From NCBI RefSeq assembly GCF_003362805.1, contig NZ_QNQT01000001.1, positions 620,001 to 684,000 of the forward strand: 64,000 nucleotides of DNA. The letters are read 5' to 3'. Below are positions 36,638 to 48,073 of the stretch, piece by piece. The notes below the pieces were generated by a model. That model saw nothing but the letters and a program-made list of their open reading frames with translations, did no database searches and was not told where the DNA came from. Both the position numbers and the translations under genes were made by a program. The stretch comes from Neobacillus piezotolerans. GTDB lineage: Bacteria > Bacillota > Bacilli > Bacillales > Cytobacillaceae. Each line of letters starts with the position of its first letter. Position 1 is the stretch's first letter.

Positions 36638-36756
36638 CAATCTCCAAATCCGGGGGTATTGTAAGTGGCTGAAGACAATTCAGTCCGAAACGGCCTATCC
36701 AAGCAATAGTTCTTGTGAGTCGGCTGGAAAAATTTGCGTAAATTTTACGAAAAAGG

Positions 36757-36785
36757 TTGAAATTATTAGTAAACTGGTATACATT
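36757..36785 (+). promoter_or_regulatory. Candidate promoter for topA
   Basis: TTGAAA at 36757-36762 and TACATT at 36780-36785 have 17-bp spacing, 45 bp before topA. The 192-bp gap upstream shows no gene. Confidence 0.4.
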
Positions 36786-36829
36786 TTGCAACAGGTATTA
36801 GAATAATCCCTCGCAAGGAGGATGATTGA

Positions 36830-38905
36830 ATGGCAGAATTTCTTGTCATCGTAGAGTCGCCGGCAAAGGCGAAGACCATCGAGCGGTATCTTGGAAAAAA
36901 ATATAAAGTAAAAGCGTCCATGGGCCATGTGCGCGATTTGCCAAAAAGCCAAATGGGCGTTGATATAGAGAATGGTTTCGACCCAAAATATATCACAATC
37001 CGCGGCAAGGGCCCGGTCATGAAAGAATTGAAGGCCGCTGCCAAAAAAGCAAAAAAAGTTTATCTCGCGGCTGACCCCGACAGGGAAGGGGAAGCGATTG
37101 CCTGGCATCTAGCCCACACCCTTGATGTGGATTGCGATTCGGACTGCAGGGTCGTTTTCAATGAAATTACGAAGGATGCAATCAAGGAATCTTTTAAGCA
37201 TCCAAGGCCCATCAACATGGACCTCGTTGATGCGCAGCAGGCCAGAAGGGTGCTCGACAGGCTTGTGGGCTACAATATCAGCCCGTTGCTTTGGAAAAAA
37301 GTCAAAAAAGGGCTTTCAGCGGGAAGGGTCCAGTCCGTCGCTGTCAGACTGATCATAGACCGCGAAAAAGAAATCCAGGAATTTGTTCCTGAAGAATACT
37401 GGACAATTGGCGGAAGCTTTACAAAAGGCAAGGATACATTTGAAGCGTACTTTTACGGAATCGGCGGCGAAAAGAGGGAACTCCATTCCGATCAGGATGT
37501 CAAAGAAGTGCTGAGTGGCGTGAGAGGCGATCTGTTTTCCGTTTCGGCCGTGACGAAAAAAGAACGGAGGCGAAATCCCGCCGCGCCATTTACAACTTCC
37601 TCCCTTCAGCAGGAAGCGGCAAGGAAATTAAATTTCCGCGCCAAAAAAACAATGATGCTCGCCCAGCAGCTGTATGAAGGAATTGACCTTGGCAAGGAGG
37701 GGACAGTCGGTCTGATCACTTACATGAGGACGGATTCGACGAGGGTTTCCGAAGTTGCCCAGACTGAAGCGAAGGAATATATATCATCGGTATACGGCGA
37801 GAACTTTTTGAAAGAGGAAGCCGGAAAAGAAAAGAAACAGCCAAAGGCCCAGGACGCCCATGAAGCGGTCCGCCCCACAAGCGCATTTCGCGATCCGGGG
37901 TCGCTCAAGGAATTCCTCTCAAGGGACCAACTAAGGCTGTATAAGCTGATTTGGGACCGTTTCATCGCCAGCCAGATGGCCCAGGCCATAATGGATACGA
38001 TGAGCGTCGACTTGGTCAATGGGGATGTCACATTCCGGGCAACAGGCTCGAAAATCCGTTTTCCTGGCTTCATGAAGCTGTATGTTGAAGGAACGGACGA
38101 TCAGGTGGAAGATACGGATCGAATGCTTCCCGATCTCAAGGAAGGCGATGAGGTTAATAAAACCGACATCGAACCAAAACAGCACTTCACCCAGCCGCCG
38201 CCGAGGTATACGGAAGCCCGGCTTGTAAAGACACTTGAAGAGCTGGGGATTGGACGGCCTTCCACCTATGCCCCTACATTGGACACCATTCAAAAGCGGG
38301 GATATGTTGGGCTCGACAATAAACGCTTTATCCCAACAGAGCTCGGGGAAATAGTGAATGAGCTGACGCTGGAATTTTTCCCGGAAATTCTCGATGTTGA
38401 ATTTACTGCGAAAATGGAACAGGATCTTGATGATGTGGAAGACGGAAAAAAAGCGTGGGTCAAGATTATCAGCGAATTCTATGAGGGATTCGAGAAAAGG
38501 CTTGAAGTGGCCGAAAAGGAAATGCAGGAAGTTGAAATCAAGGACGAGCCCGCAGGCGAGGATTGCGAAAACTGCGGCAGCCCGATGGTCTTTAAAATGG
38601 GCCGTTTTGGCAAGTTCATGGCCTGCAGCAATTTTCCGGACTGCCGGAATACTAAGGCGATTGTCAAGGACATTGGCGTCACATGCCCGAAATGTGAAAA
38701 AGGCCGCGTCATCGAGCGGAAGAGCAAGAAAAGGCGGATTTTCTACGGCTGCGACCGGTTTCCGGAATGTGATTTCCTTTCCTGGGATAAGCCGCTTCCA
38801 AGGAATTGCCCGAAATGCGACCATGTCCTGATTGAGAAGAAGCTGAAAAAAGGCGTCCAGGTACAATGCTCCAATTGTGATTACAAGGAAGAGCAGCAAA
38901 GCTAG
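36830..38905 (+). CDS. topA: DNA topoisomerase I
   Basis: 691 residues from ATG 36830 with AAGGAGGATGA upstream. TOPRIM domain at the start ([31 protein letters not shown]), active-site Tyr in [11 protein letters not shown] near residue 297, and three C-terminal zinc-finger modules from about 578 ([21 protein letters not shown]). It relaxes negative supercoils. It forms the dprA-topA-trmFO block seen in Bacillus. A terminator begins at its last base. Confidence 0.96.
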   Translation: MAEFLVIVESPAKAKTIERYLGKKYKVKASMGHVRDLPKSQMGVDIENGFDPKYITIRGKGPVMKELKAAAKKAKKVYLAADPDREGEAIAWHLAHTLDVDCDSDCRVVFNEITKDAIKESFKHPRPINMDLVDAQQARRVLDRLVGYNISPLLWKKVKKGLSAGRVQSVAVRLIIDREKEIQEFVPEEYWTIGGSFTKGKDTFEAYFYGIGGEKRELHSDQDVKEVLSGVRGDLFSVSAVTKKERRRNPAAPFTTSSLQQEAARKLNFRAKKTMMLAQQLYEGIDLGKEGTVGLITYMRTDSTRVSEVAQTEAKEYISSVYGENFLKEEAGKEKKQPKAQDAHEAVRPTSAFRDPGSLKEFLSRDQLRLYKLIWDRFIASQMAQAIMDTMSVDLVNGDVTFRATGSKIRFPGFMKLYVEGTDDQVEDTDRMLPDLKEGDEVNKTDIEPKQHFTQPPPRYTEARLVKTLEELGIGRPSTYAPTLDTIQKRGYVGLDNKRFIPTELGEIVNELTLEFFPEILDVEFTAKMEQDLDDVEDGKKAWVKIISEFYEGFEKRLEVAEKEMQEVEIKDEPAGEDCENCGSPMVFKMGRFGKFMACSNFPDCRNTKAIVKDIGVTCPKCEKGRVIERKSKKRRIFYGCDRFPECDFLSWDKPLPRNCPKCDHVLIEKKLKKGVQVQCSNCDYKEEQQS

Positions 38906-38936
38906 GAGTGGGCTGAATTGCCCGCTCCTTTCCTTT
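38905..38936 (+). terminator. Rho-independent terminator after topA
   Basis: GGAGTGGGC at 38905-38913 pairs with GCCCGCTCC at 38920-38928 (one T.G), then TTTCCTTT. It overlaps the last base of the topA stop codon. Confidence 0.8.
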
Positions 38937-38974
38937 GGGGAGGGTATAGGAAATGCCATCCAATTGTCCCGGGA

Positions 38975-39002
38975 GGCAAGCAAATGAAACTTTTTGCTTG
39001 CC
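38975..39002 (+). other. Hairpin in the topA-trmFO gap
   Basis: GGCAAGCAAA at 38975-38984 is a perfect 10-bp inverted repeat of TTTGCTTGCC at 38993-39002, loop eight bases. There is no T tract after it, so it is not a standard terminator. It lies about 105 bp before trmFO. Confidence 0.5.
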
Positions 39003-39106
39003 CATACGTATTGTTAAACGCAATATGGAGATGAATGGGGTATAACTACGCGATATTAGTGGAACAGTCGAATAAGTTCAACAGAAAACATCCTGGAGGT
39101 TGGAAT

Positions 39107-40414
39107 ATGAATGAAATTATAGTAAATGTGGTGGGGGCAGGCCTTGCCGGCAGCGAGGCAGCATGGCAGATTGCCAAGCGGGGAGTAAAAGTGCGCCTCT
39201 ACGAAATGAGGCCGGTAAGGCAGACTCCGGCCCACCATACGGACAAATTCGCGGAGCTTGTGTGCAGTAATTCACTTAGGGCAAATACGCTTACTAATGC
39301 CGTCGGCGTATTAAAAGAAGAAATGAGGATGCTTGATTCCGTTATTATCTCCTCCGCGGACCAATGCGCCGTACCCGCCGGGGGAGCTTTGGCTGTGGAT
39401 AGGCATGAGTTTGCCGGGAGAGTTACCGAACTTGTTAAGAACCATGAGAATATTACCGTCATTAACGAAGAGGTAAACGAAATACCGGAAGGGATCACCG
39501 TCATCGCGACTGGCCCGCTCACAAGCCCGGCGCTTTCCGCAAGCCTGAAAGAGCTGACAGGCGAGGATTATTTGTATTTTTACGATGCCGCGGCGCCTAT
39601 CATTGAAAAAGAAAGCATAAATATGGAGAAGGTGTACTTGAAATCGCGTTACGACAAAGGGGAAGCGGCCTATCTTAATTGCCCGATGACCGAAGAGGAA
39701 TTCAACCGGTTTCATGATGCCCTTGTGGCTGCTGAAACAGTGCCTTTGAAGGAATTCGAAAAGGAAATCTTTTTTGAAGGATGCATGCCGATTGAAGTCA
39801 TGGCCTCAAGAGGAAAGAAAACAATGCTCTTCGGCCCGATGAAACCTGTTGGGCTTGAAGATCCAAAGACAGGGAAGAGGCCATACGCCGTTGTCCAGCT
39901 CCGCCAGGATGACGCCGCCGGCACACTTTATAATATTGTCGGATTTCAGACACATTTAAAATGGGGTCCGCAAAAAGAGGTCATCCAGTTAATTCCAGGC
40001 CTGGAAAATGCGGAAATCGTCCGGTATGGTGTCATGCATAGGAATACCTTCATCAATTCGCCAAAAGTGCTTGAGAAGACCTACCAGTTCCGCGCGAGGA
40101 AAGATTTGTTTTTCGCTGGCCAAATGACCGGAGTTGAAGGCTATGTGGAATCGGCGGCAAGCGGGCTGATTGCCGGAATCAATGCAGCGAGGCTAGCGCT
40201 GGGACAGAATCCTGTGGAGCTCCCAGTGGAAACTGCAATGGGAAGCATGGCCCATTATATTACCCATGCCAACCCTAACAATTTCCAGCCGATGAACGCG
40301 AATTTTGGCTTGTTCCCTGAATTGCCGGAAAGAATTAAAGGGAAGCAGGAGCGAAATTTACAGCATGCGAATCGGGCGATTGAAACAATTCAGAAATTTG
40401 TGAAAAATTTGTAA
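39107..40414 (+). CDS. trmFO: tRNA m5U54 methyltransferase TrmFO (Gid)
   Basis: 435 residues from ATG 39107 with TGGAGG upstream. The FAD-binding N-terminus [16 protein letters not shown] and the family motifs VCSNSLRAN and [16 protein letters not shown] are clear. It makes 5-methyluridine 54 in tRNA with methylene-tetrahydrofolate as carbon donor. Located between topA and xerC as in B. subtilis. The upstream gap holds a hairpin but no clear promoter. Confidence 0.95.
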   Translation: MNEIIVNVVGAGLAGSEAAWQIAKRGVKVRLYEMRPVRQTPAHHTDKFAELVCSNSLRANTLTNAVGVLKEEMRMLDSVIISSADQCAVPAGGALAVDRHEFAGRVTELVKNHENITVINEEVNEIPEGITVIATGPLTSPALSASLKELTGEDYLYFYDAAAPIIEKESINMEKVYLKSRYDKGEAAYLNCPMTEEEFNRFHDALVAAETVPLKEFEKEIFFEGCMPIEVMASRGKKTMLFGPMKPVGLEDPKTGKRPYAVVQLRQDDAAGTLYNIVGFQTHLKWGPQKEVIQLIPGLENAEIVRYGVMHRNTFINSPKVLEKTYQFRARKDLFFAGQMTGVEGYVESAASGLIAGINAARLALGQNPVELPVETAMGSMAHYITHANPNNFQPMNANFGLFPELPERIKGKQERNLQHANRAIETIQKFVKNL

Positions 40415-40420
40415 AGTTTC

Positions 40421-40449
40421 TTGCATGTGTATTTTCAGTATGATACGAT
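40421..40449 (+). promoter_or_regulatory. Promoter of xerC-hslV-hslU-codY
   Basis: TTGCAT at 40421-40426 and TACGAT at 40444-40449 have 17-bp spacing, with a TG two bases before the -10 (extended -10). Confidence 0.65.
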
Positions 40450-40476
40450 TTATAAGGCCGTGCGAGGTGATTTAAA

Positions 40477-41376
40477 ATGGGAAATGTGAACGTTTGTTTA
40501 AAGTTATTTCTTGAATATTTACAAATTGAAAAAAATTCATCACAATATACAATTGCCCATTATCATCATGCAATTAGTGAATTTTTTACCCTTATGGCTG
40601 AACATGGCATTGAGGATGTAAACAACGTGCAGTACCACGATGCCCGGCTTTTTTTAACAAAACTTTTCGGCGAAAAGCAGGCCAGAAAAACGATTTCGAG
40701 GAAAATTTCCAGCCTGCGCAGCTTTTATAAGTTTTTGTTAAGGGAAAACCTTGTAAATGAGAATCCTTTCGCTCTGGTTATTTTGCCAAAGACCGAAAAA
40801 AGGCTCCCCGAGTTTTTCTATGAAGATGAGCTCGGTATCCTGTTCGAATCGTGCGAATCCGAAACTCCCCTTGGCCAGCGGAATCTCGCCTTGCTGGAGC
40901 TTCTGTACGCGACCGGGATCCGTGTCAGTGAGTGCTGCAGTATATCCGTCAAAGATCTCGATTTTTTCCTGTCAACCGTCCTTGTAATGGGGAAAGGCAG
41001 CAAGGAACGGTATGTTCCCTTTGGGGCAAAGGCTGCCGAGGCTTTGAAAAGGTATATCGGCGACGGGAGGAGAAAACTGGTTGAGGGTAAACCCAACCAG
41101 GACGCCCTTTTCCTTAATCATAGGGGTGGCCCTCTGACAACCAGGGGGGTAAGGACCATACTGGATGGAATGATCGAAAAGTCATCGCTGACTGGAAAAA
41201 TCCATCCGCATATGCTAAGGCATACATTCGCCACCCATCTTCTTAATAATGGCGCCGACATGAGGACAGTCCAGGAGCTTCTTGGGCATGCATTTTTGTC
41301 ATCGACCCAAATCTATACCCATGTGACGAATGAGAAGCTGAAAAAAACATATATGGCCCATCATCCAAGGGCGTAA
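40477..41376 (+). CDS. xerC: Tyrosine recombinase XerC (CodV)
   Basis: 299 residues from ATG 40477 with GCGAGGTG upstream. An N-terminal SAM-like DNA binding domain is followed by the catalytic tyrosine recombinase domain: Arg in ATGIRVSE, Lys in GKGSKER, HMLRHTFATHLL and LGHAFLSSTQIYTH with the nucleophilic Tyr. It resolves chromosome dimers at dif together with XerD. First gene of an operon with hslV, hslU and codY, as in B. subtilis. There is no sign that it is a mobile-element integrase. Confidence 0.95.
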   Translation: MGNVNVCLKLFLEYLQIEKNSSQYTIAHYHHAISEFFTLMAEHGIEDVNNVQYHDARLFLTKLFGEKQARKTISRKISSLRSFYKFLLRENLVNENPFALVILPKTEKRLPEFFYEDELGILFESCESETPLGQRNLALLELLYATGIRVSECCSISVKDLDFFLSTVLVMGKGSKERYVPFGAKAAEALKRYIGDGRRKLVEGKPNQDALFLNHRGGPLTTRGVRTILDGMIEKSSLTGKIHPHMLRHTFATHLLNNGADMRTVQELLGHAFLSSTQIYTHVTNEKLKKTYMAHHPRA

Positions 41377-41412
41377 AGTGAAAAAACGCCCAAATCTTGA
41401 AGGGGGTACACC

Positions 41413-41955
41413 ATGTCCCAATTCCACGCGACTACAATCTTTGCAATCAGGCACAAGGGAAAATGCGCCATGGCAGGAGACGGCCAGGTGACATTCGGGA
41501 ATGCGGTTGTGATGAAACACACAGCCAAAAAAGTAAGGAAGATATTTAATGGTAAAGTAATAGCGGGCTTTGCAGGATCGGTTGCCGACGCCTTTACATT
41601 ATTCGAGCTGTTTGAAACAAAGCTTGAAGAATATAGCGGGAATTTGCAGCGGGCTGCAGTTGAGCTTGCGAAGGAATGGCGGAGCGATAAGGTGCTAAGG
41701 AGACTTGAAGCCATGCTCATCGTCATGAATGAGGACTATCTCCTTCTTGTGAGCGGGACGGGCGAGGTCATCGAACCGGATGACGGAATTCTCGCAATTG
41801 GCTCGGGAGGCAATTATGCCCTGGCTGCCGGCCGTTCCCTGAAGAATTTCGCCGGGGACCATTTGACGGCGCGGGAAATTGCGAAGGCTTCATTGGAAGT
41901 AGCGGCAGATATCTGCGTTTATACAAACACGAATATCATCGTAGAAGAGCTATAA
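41413..41955 (+). CDS. hslV: ATP-dependent protease subunit HslV (ClpQ/CodW)
   Basis: 180 residues from ATG 41413 with AAGGGGG upstream. The proteasome-like fold shows [29 protein letters not shown] and the conserved [11 protein letters not shown]. As in B. subtilis CodW, the chain starts [10 protein letters not shown], so Ser (after Met removal) stands five residues before the Thr-Thr that begins most HslV proteins; an N-terminal Ser nucleophile is reported for the B. subtilis enzyme. It forms the HslUV protease with the ATPase encoded next. Confidence 0.95.
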   Translation: MSQFHATTIFAIRHKGKCAMAGDGQVTFGNAVVMKHTAKKVRKIFNGKVIAGFAGSVADAFTLFELFETKLEEYSGNLQRAAVELAKEWRSDKVLRRLEAMLIVMNEDYLLLVSGTGEVIEPDDGILAIGSGGNYALAAGRSLKNFAGDHLTAREIAKASLEVAADICVYTNTNIIVEEL

Positions 41956-41974
41956 CCGGAAGGAGGATGCGAAT

Positions 41975-43381
41975 ATGTCAAAGGCAGCAAGTCTAACCCC
42001 CCGCCAGATTGTCGAAAAACTTGACCAGTACATAATCGGCCAAAAGGACGCGAAAAAAGCGGTTGCGGTGGCGCTCAGAAACAGATATCGCAGGGAAATG
42101 CTCGATGAAAGCATCCGGGATGAAATCATTCCGAAAAATATTCTGATGATCGGGCCAACAGGCGTTGGAAAAACCGAAATCGCAAGAAGGATTGCCAAAT
42201 TGACGGGAGCCCCTTTCATAAAAGTAGAGGCAACGAAGTTTACCGAGGTTGGTTATGTCGGCCGTGATGTCGAATCGATGGTCCGCGACTTAGTCGAAAC
42301 GGCTGTCAGGCTTGTCAAGGCAGAAAAGATGCAAAAGGTGAAAGGGAGGGCGGAAGAAAGCGCGAACCGCCGCCTTATCGACCTTTTGGTTCCATCAGCT
42401 AAAAAACAGGCCAGCTACAAGAATCCTCTTGAAATGCTTTTTGGCGGAGCAAATGCCCAGCCTGAACCGGAACCGGAAGCAAGCGAGGATTATTCAGCCC
42501 AGCAAAAGCGGGCTGCCGTTAAGGAAAGGCTTGAAAAGGGCGAATTGGAAAACGAAATCGTCACAGTTGAAGTGGAAGAACAGGCGCCGTCCATGTTCGA
42601 TATGCTCCAAGGTTCAGGCATGGAGCAGATGGGTATGAACATGCAGGATGCCTTGAGTAACCTTATGCCTAAAAAACGCAAGAAAAGGAAGCTCACCGTT
42701 AGGGAGGCTAGGGTTGTTTTAACGAATGAAGAAGCCGCCAGGATGATTGATATGGATGAAGTTACAACAGAGGCAGTGTTCCGGGCAGAACAGTCGGGAA
42801 TCATCTTCATCGATGAAATCGACAAAATCGCAAGCAAGAATACGGGCGGATCATCCGCGGATGTTTCCCGCGAAGGCGTCCAAAGGGATATTCTTCCGAT
42901 TGTTGAGGGCTCAACAGTCGTCACCAAATACGGTCCTGTCAAGACAGACCATGTCCTGTTTATCTCAGCGGGTGCGTTCCATATGGCCAAACCGTCTGAC
43001 CTTATCCCTGAATTGCAGGGAAGGTTCCCAATCCGGGTGGAACTCGGCAAGCTTACTGTGGATGATTTTTATCGGATTCTGATAGAGCCTGATAACGCAC
43101 TCATTAAACAATACAAAGCGTTATTACAGACTGAGGGTATAGAAATTGAATTTTCTGACGATGCTATTCGGAGAGTCGCGGAAGTCGCCTTTGAGGTGAA
43201 CCAGAATACCGACAATATCGGTGCGAGAAGGCTTCACACCATCCTAGAGAAGCTCCTCGAAGATTTATCCTTCGAAGCGCCTGATATCAATCTTGAAAAA
43301 GTCGTCATTACCCCGCAGTATGTGGAAGAAAAACTGGGGGCAATTTCCAGAAACAAGGATTTAAGCCAGTTCATCCTCTAG
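41975..43381 (+). CDS. hslU: ATP-dependent protease ATPase subunit HslU (ClpY)
   Basis: 468 residues from ATG 41975 with GGAAGGAGG upstream. AAA+ ATPase with [11 protein letters not shown] near residue 57, an inserted I-domain (about 110-245, with Met-rich [16 protein letters not shown]), Walker [12 protein letters not shown] and the C-terminal [12 protein letters not shown] and final QFIL, which docks into HslV. It unfolds substrates for HslV. codY follows 105 bp downstream. Confidence 0.96.
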   Translation: MSKAASLTPRQIVEKLDQYIIGQKDAKKAVAVALRNRYRREMLDESIRDEIIPKNILMIGPTGVGKTEIARRIAKLTGAPFIKVEATKFTEVGYVGRDVESMVRDLVETAVRLVKAEKMQKVKGRAEESANRRLIDLLVPSAKKQASYKNPLEMLFGGANAQPEPEPEASEDYSAQQKRAAVKERLEKGELENEIVTVEVEEQAPSMFDMLQGSGMEQMGMNMQDALSNLMPKKRKKRKLTVREARVVLTNEEAARMIDMDEVTTEAVFRAEQSGIIFIDEIDKIASKNTGGSSADVSREGVQRDILPIVEGSTVVTKYGPVKTDHVLFISAGAFHMAKPSDLIPELQGRFPIRVELGKLTVDDFYRILIEPDNALIKQYKALLQTEGIEIEFSDDAIRRVAEVAFEVNQNTDNIGARRLHTILEKLLEDLSFEAPDINLEKVVITPQYVEEKLGAISRNKDLSQFIL

Positions 43382-43486
43382 GGAGCCGTTTTGCCGAGGC
43401 TTCCCAAGGGTAAATTCAGAGATAGACATTCCAATAGAAGCAGTTAATTTTTAGCAATGGATGCAGCATATAGGAGGAATAGAAAA

Positions 43487-44266
43487 ATGGATTTGTTAAC
43501 AAAAACGAGAAAGATTAATGCGCTTTTGCAAAAAGCGGCAGGAAAACCGGTTAATTTTAAGGAAATGTCCGAAACGTTAAGCGAAATTATCGAGGCTAAC
43601 ATCTTCGTTGTGAGCCGCAGAGGAAAATTGCTCGGCTTCGCGATCAACCAGCAAATTGAAAATGAGCGAATGAAGAAGATGCTAGAAGACCGCCAGTTCC
43701 CTGAGGAATATACGAACGGCCTCTTCGATATCCACGAAACATCTTCAAACCTAGACGTGGACAGCGAGTATACCGCTTTCCCGGTTGAGAACAGGGATTT
43801 ATTCCGTGATGGACTTACAACAATCGTGCCGATCATCGGCGGAGGAGAGCGCCTTGGGACGCTGATCCTTGCAAGGCTGCATGAAAAATTCCATGATGAC
43901 GACCTAATCCTTGGCGAATACGGAGCGACGGTGGTAGGGATGGAAATCCTTCGTGAAAAAGCCGAGGAGATTGAAGAAGAAGCAAGGAGCAAAGCCGTCG
44001 TCCAAATGGCGATCAGTTCCCTTTCGTACAGCGAGCTGGAAGCAATCGAGCATATTTTTGAAGAACTTAACGGCAATGAAGGCCTTCTTGTCGCTTCAAA
44101 AATCGCCGACCGTGTCGGCATTACCCGATCTGTGATCGTCAACGCACTTAGGAAACTTGAAAGTGCAGGCGTAATCGAGTCCCGTTCACTTGGCATGAAA
44201 GGGACGTATATCAAAGTCCTGAATGACAAGTTCCTTGTTGAGCTTGATAAGCTTCGCTCTAACTAA
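43487..44266 (+). CDS. codY: GTP-sensing global regulator CodY
   Basis: 259 residues from ATG 43487 with TAGGAGG upstream, equal in length to B. subtilis CodY; a GTG/ATG further upstream in frame is not needed. The N-terminal GAF domain ([32 protein letters not shown]) binds branched-chain amino acids. The C-terminal winged helix contains [27 protein letters not shown] (helix-turn-helix at nt 44089-44164). CodY represses stationary-phase and amino-acid genes when nutrients and GTP are plentiful. A strong terminator follows. Confidence 0.97.
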   Translation: MDLLTKTRKINALLQKAAGKPVNFKEMSETLSEIIEANIFVVSRRGKLLGFAINQQIENERMKKMLEDRQFPEEYTNGLFDIHETSSNLDVDSEYTAFPVENRDLFRDGLTTIVPIIGGGERLGTLILARLHEKFHDDDLILGEYGATVVGMEILREKAEEIEEEARSKAVVQMAISSLSYSELEAIEHIFEELNGNEGLLVASKIADRVGITRSVIVNALRKLESAGVIESRSLGMKGTYIKVLNDKFLVELDKLRSN

Positions 44267-44275
44267 TGAATCATT

Positions 44276-44310
44276 GCCTGCCGGGCGATACCCGGCAGGC
44301 TTTTATTTTT
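44276..44310 (+). terminator. Rho-independent terminator after codY
   Basis: A perfect 10-bp stem, GCCTGCCGGG at 44276-44285 with CCCGGCAGGC at 44291-44300, and TTTTATTTTT. Confidence 0.92.
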
Positions 44311-44347
44311 ACCAAAGAGAAAAGCTTTCGATTTTTGTATGAAATTC

Positions 44348-44376
44348 TTGATTGTGGTTTCGTCTTGTGCTATATT
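44348..44376 (+). promoter_or_regulatory. Promoter of rpsB
   Basis: TTGATT at 44348-44353 and TATATT at 44371-44376 with 17-bp spacing, about 115 bp before rpsB. Confidence 0.65.
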
Positions 44377-44398
44377 ACTACATGGTGTTAATCACACA

Positions 44399-45198
<800 letters not shown>

Positions 45199-45225
45199 GC
45201 AAACAATCGTTCATGCACGGTAAAT

Positions 45226-45266
45226 AAAAAGGTGATAAGAGGGAACACCCTTTATCACCTTTTTTT
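45226..45266 (+). terminator. Rho-independent terminator after rpsB
   Basis: AAAAAGGTGATAA...AGGG (45226-45243) pairs with CCCT-TTATCACCTTTTT (45248-45264) across an AACA loop; the T run is part of the stem. Confidence 0.9.
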
Positions 45267-45267
45267 A

Positions 45268-45440
45268 AAGTAAAAGCGGAAGCAGCCGTTAAGCGGCGTA
45301 TGGCCTGGAGGGCCTCGATACGAGATAAAGGAAACACGAAGAGCGAAGCGATTCGATGTTGACTTATCGTAAGTGAGTGGACCGAAGGACACTAGACGCT
45401 GGCTGCAGGAGCTAGATAAGTAAAAGCGGAAGCAGCCGTT
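45268..45440. repeat. Palindromic intergenic repeat (family 2) with direct-repeat ends
   Basis: A 23-bp sequence containing AAAAGCGGAAGCAGCCGTT occurs identically at 45268-45290 and 45418-45440, 150 bp apart. The interior has GGCCTGGAGGGCC, GGACCGAAGGAC and GGAGCTAGA, the style of the GCGGAAGC...GGACCGAAGG...GAGCTGGAC repeats common in Bacillaceae intergenic regions. No coding frame of interest. Confidence 0.65.
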
Positions 45441-45452
45441 TAATTAAAAAGG

Positions 45453-45482
45453 TTTACAAACTCCCAGGCTGGCTATGATAAT
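45453..45482 (+). promoter_or_regulatory. Promoter of tsf
   Basis: TTTACA at 45453-45458 and GATAAT at 45477-45482 with 18-bp spacing, starting 13 bp after the repeat ends. Confidence 0.6.
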
Positions 45483-45556
45483 ACAGTAGCAAATTGCACG
45501 GGTACCCTAGAATGAATACCGAACCAATGTACATAGATTAAAAGGAGGAATTTCTA

Positions 45557-46441
45557 ATGGCAATTACTGCCCAAATGGTTAAAGAACTTCGTGAAAAAAC
45601 AGGTGCAGGCATGCTTGACTGCAAAAAGGCACTTCAGGAAACTGACGGTGATATGGAAAAAGCAATTGACTTCCTTCGCGAAAAAGGTATCGCGAAAGCA
45701 GCCAAGAAGGGCGACCGCATCGCGGCTGAAGGCCTTGCTGCAATCAAGGTTGAAGGAAACGACGCTGTTATCCTGGAAGTAAACTCCGAAACAGACTTCG
45801 TTGCGAAAAACGAAGGATTCCAAACACTGGTTCAGGAGCTTGGTTCCCACCTGCTTGCCAATAAGCCGTCTTCCGTCGAAGAAACACTGGGCCAAAAAAT
45901 GGACAACGGCGCCACTGTTGAAGAGCACATCAATTCCGCTATCGCGAAAATCGGTGAAAAGCTTTCCCTACGCCGCTTTGAAATCAAGACTAAGACTGAC
46001 AACGATGCTTTCGGCGCATACCTTCACATGGGCGGCCGCATCGCGGTTCTTAGCGTCCTTGAAGGAACAACTGATGAAAGTGTTGCAAAAGATGTTTCAA
46101 TGCACATCGCCGCACTTAACCCTAAATATGTTTCCCGTGACGAAGTGTCCGCTGAAGAAATCGAGCGCGAGCGCCAGGTTCTTACACAGCAGGCCCTGAA
46201 CGAAGGCAAGCCGGAAAACATTGTTGCCAAAATGGTTGAAGGCCGTTTAGGAAAATACTTTGAAGATGTATGCCTCCTTGACCAGACATTCGTTAAAAAC
46301 CCTGACCAGAAAGTTCGCCAGTTCGTTGAATCCAAAGGCGCTACTGTACGTGAATTTGTACGCTACGGAGTAGGCGAAGGCATCGAGAAGCGTGAAGACA
46401 ACTTCGCAGAAGAAGTTATGAGCCAGGTAAATAAAAAATAA
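45557..46441 (+). CDS. tsf: Elongation factor Ts
   Basis: 294 residues from ATG 45557 with AAAGGAGG upstream. The UBA-like N-terminus ([16 protein letters not shown]) and the [10 protein letters not shown] region are conserved and contact EF-Tu. EF-Ts recycles EF-Tu-GDP. Usually co-transcribed with rpsB; here a terminator, a repeat and a separate promoter lie between. A terminator follows at 46491. Confidence 0.97.
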   Translation: MAITAQMVKELREKTGAGMLDCKKALQETDGDMEKAIDFLREKGIAKAAKKGDRIAAEGLAAIKVEGNDAVILEVNSETDFVAKNEGFQTLVQELGSHLLANKPSSVEETLGQKMDNGATVEEHINSAIAKIGEKLSLRRFEIKTKTDNDAFGAYLHMGGRIAVLSVLEGTTDESVAKDVSMHIAALNPKYVSRDEVSAEEIERERQVLTQQALNEGKPENIVAKMVEGRLGKYFEDVCLLDQTFVKNPDQKVRQFVESKGATVREFVRYGVGEGIEKREDNFAEEVMSQVNKK

Positions 46442-46490
46442 TCAGTTCATCTGAAAGGCGTTTGCGCCATTCGAACATGTTTTAAAACGG

Positions 46491-46519
46491 ATAGGGAACA
46501 CAGGGTGTTCCCTATTTTT
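46491..46519 (+). terminator. Rho-independent terminator after tsf
   Basis: A perfect 11-bp stem, ATAGGGAACAC at 46491-46501 with GTGTTCCCTAT at 46505-46515, then TTTTTA. Confidence 0.88.
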
Positions 46520-46554
46520 AAAGACAAAACAAGTCGATCGCTAATTTCAACTAA

Positions 46555-46690
46555 GTTGAATGAAAGCCGAGGGTATCGGCTTCCGACGGGATGCAGCGGC
46601 AAGGTGGAGGCCCAACAGGCGTATAGCGCCGCGGAGACTCCAATGACGCCCCTCGGATAGCGTGTACCCGAAGCGGAAATAAACAATACG
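46555..46690. repeat. Palindromic repeat, family 1 copy B
   Basis: A diverged copy of the core at 13770-13890: CGACGGGATGCAGCGGCAAG, TGACGCCCC, AGCGTGT and GCGGAAATAAAC occur in the same order. The terminal inverted repeats of copy A (CTATATAGG) are not present here; a short CAACTAAGTTG palindrome (46548-46558) lies at the left edge. It fills most of the tsf-pyrH gap, which otherwise holds only the tsf terminator and the pyrH ribosome site. Confidence 0.65.
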
Positions 46691-46768
46691 GACATCCGCC
46701 TTAGCTGGCGGAAAACCGGATTTTTCTGAATAGGCATGCGATGGCCTCAGATTACATAGGAGGTTTTT

Positions 46769-47491
46769 ATGAGCAATCCCAAATATAAACGTGTTGTCTT
46801 AAAATTAAGTGGAGAGGCCCTTGCCGGTGACGCTGGCTTCGGAATCAACCCTGCATTCATAAAATCCATAGCCGAACAGGTGAAGGAAGTTGCTGAACTT
46901 GGCGTCGAGGTTGCTGTCGTCGTTGGGGGAGGAAACATTTGGAGGGGGAAAATCGGCGAGGAAATGGGCATGGACCGTGCCACTGCCGATTATATGGGGA
47001 TGCTTGCAACTGTGATGAACTCCTTGGCCCTGCAGGACAGCCTGGAGCAGCTCGGTATAGAAACCCGCGTACAGACATCTATTGAAATGCGCCAAGTTGC
47101 CGAACCTTATATTCGCCGCCGCGCAATCCGCCATCTTGAAAAAACACGTGTTGTCATTTTTGCAGCAGGAACAGGCAATCCATATTTCTCTACAGACACC
47201 ACTGCCGCGCTTAGGGCGGCGGAGATTGAGGCTGACGTCATTCTAATGGCGAAGAACAATGTGGACGGAGTATACTCCGCGGATCCTCGCCATGATAAGG
47301 ATGCGAAAAAGTATGAGCAGCTATCGTATCTTGATGTATTGAAAGAAGGCTTGGCTGTCATGGATTCCACTGCTTCATCGCTGTGCATGGACAATAACAT
47401 CCCGTTAATCGTTTTCTCCATTATGGAAAAAGGCAATATCAAACGTGTAGTGATGGGTGAAAAAATCGGAACTATTGTTAGGGGGAAATAA
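46769..47491 (+). CDS. pyrH: Uridylate kinase (UMP kinase)
   Basis: 240 residues from ATG 46769 with ATAGGAGG upstream. An amino-acid kinase fold: [42 protein letters not shown] and [12 protein letters not shown]. It phosphorylates UMP to UDP for nucleotide and peptidoglycan precursors. frr follows after 2 bp, as in nearly all bacteria. Confidence 0.97.
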   Translation: MSNPKYKRVVLKLSGEALAGDAGFGINPAFIKSIAEQVKEVAELGVEVAVVVGGGNIWRGKIGEEMGMDRATADYMGMLATVMNSLALQDSLEQLGIETRVQTSIEMRQVAEPYIRRRAIRHLEKTRVVIFAAGTGNPYFSTDTTAALRAAEIEADVILMAKNNVDGVYSADPRHDKDAKKYEQLSYLDVLKEGLAVMDSTASSLCMDNNIPLIVFSIMEKGNIKRVVMGEKIGTIVRGK

Positions 47492-47493
47492 TA

Positions 47494-48051
47494 ATGCCGA
47501 AACAAGTCATTAGCAACACAAAGGAGAAAATGGCTAAAGCAATCCAAGCATATACCCGGGAGCTTGCGACAATCAGGGCGGGCAGGGCTAGCGCCTCGCT
47601 CCTTGACCGGATCACAGTCGACTATTATGGCGCTCCAACCCCGGTCAACCAACTTGCTGGAATCAGCACACCAGAAGCAAGGCTGCTTGTCATCCAGCCA
47701 TACGATAAAACCATCCTGAACGACATTGAGAAAGCAATCCTAAAATCGGATCTGGGCCTTAACCCAACAAATGATGGCTCGCTTATCCGCATCGCGATCC
47801 CACAATTGACAGAGGAACGCCGTAAGGAGCTTGTCAAAGTTGTCAAAAAGGAATCCGAAGATGCGAAGATTGCCATCCGCAATATCCGCCGCGATTCAAA
47901 CGATGATTTAAAGAAGCTCGAAAAAAACGGTGAAATCACAGAAGATGATCTTCGTGGCTATTCCGATGATATTCAAAAGATCACCGATGAGCACATCAGC
48001 AAAATCGACCAAATCACGAAGGATAAAGAAAAGGAAATCTTGGAAGTGTAG
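47494..48051 (+). CDS. frr: Ribosome recycling factor
   Basis: 185 residues from ATG 47494, two bases after pyrH, with AGGGGG inside the pyrH end as ribosome site. The helical domain II sequences [18 protein letters not shown] and [20 protein letters not shown] are diagnostic. It splits post-termination ribosomes with EF-G. A strong terminator follows. Confidence 0.97.
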   Translation: MPKQVISNTKEKMAKAIQAYTRELATIRAGRASASLLDRITVDYYGAPTPVNQLAGISTPEARLLVIQPYDKTILNDIEKAILKSDLGLNPTNDGSLIRIAIPQLTEERRKELVKVVKKESEDAKIAIRNIRRDSNDDLKKLEKNGEITEDDLRGYSDDIQKITDEHISKIDQITKDKEKEILEV

Positions 48052-48073
48052 CACCCATGATGTTCCTGCCGGT

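Noticed and set aside
43382-43486. CodY box before codY
   Set aside because: TAAATTCAGAGAT around 43412 resembles the CodY motif only partly; too many mismatches to call.
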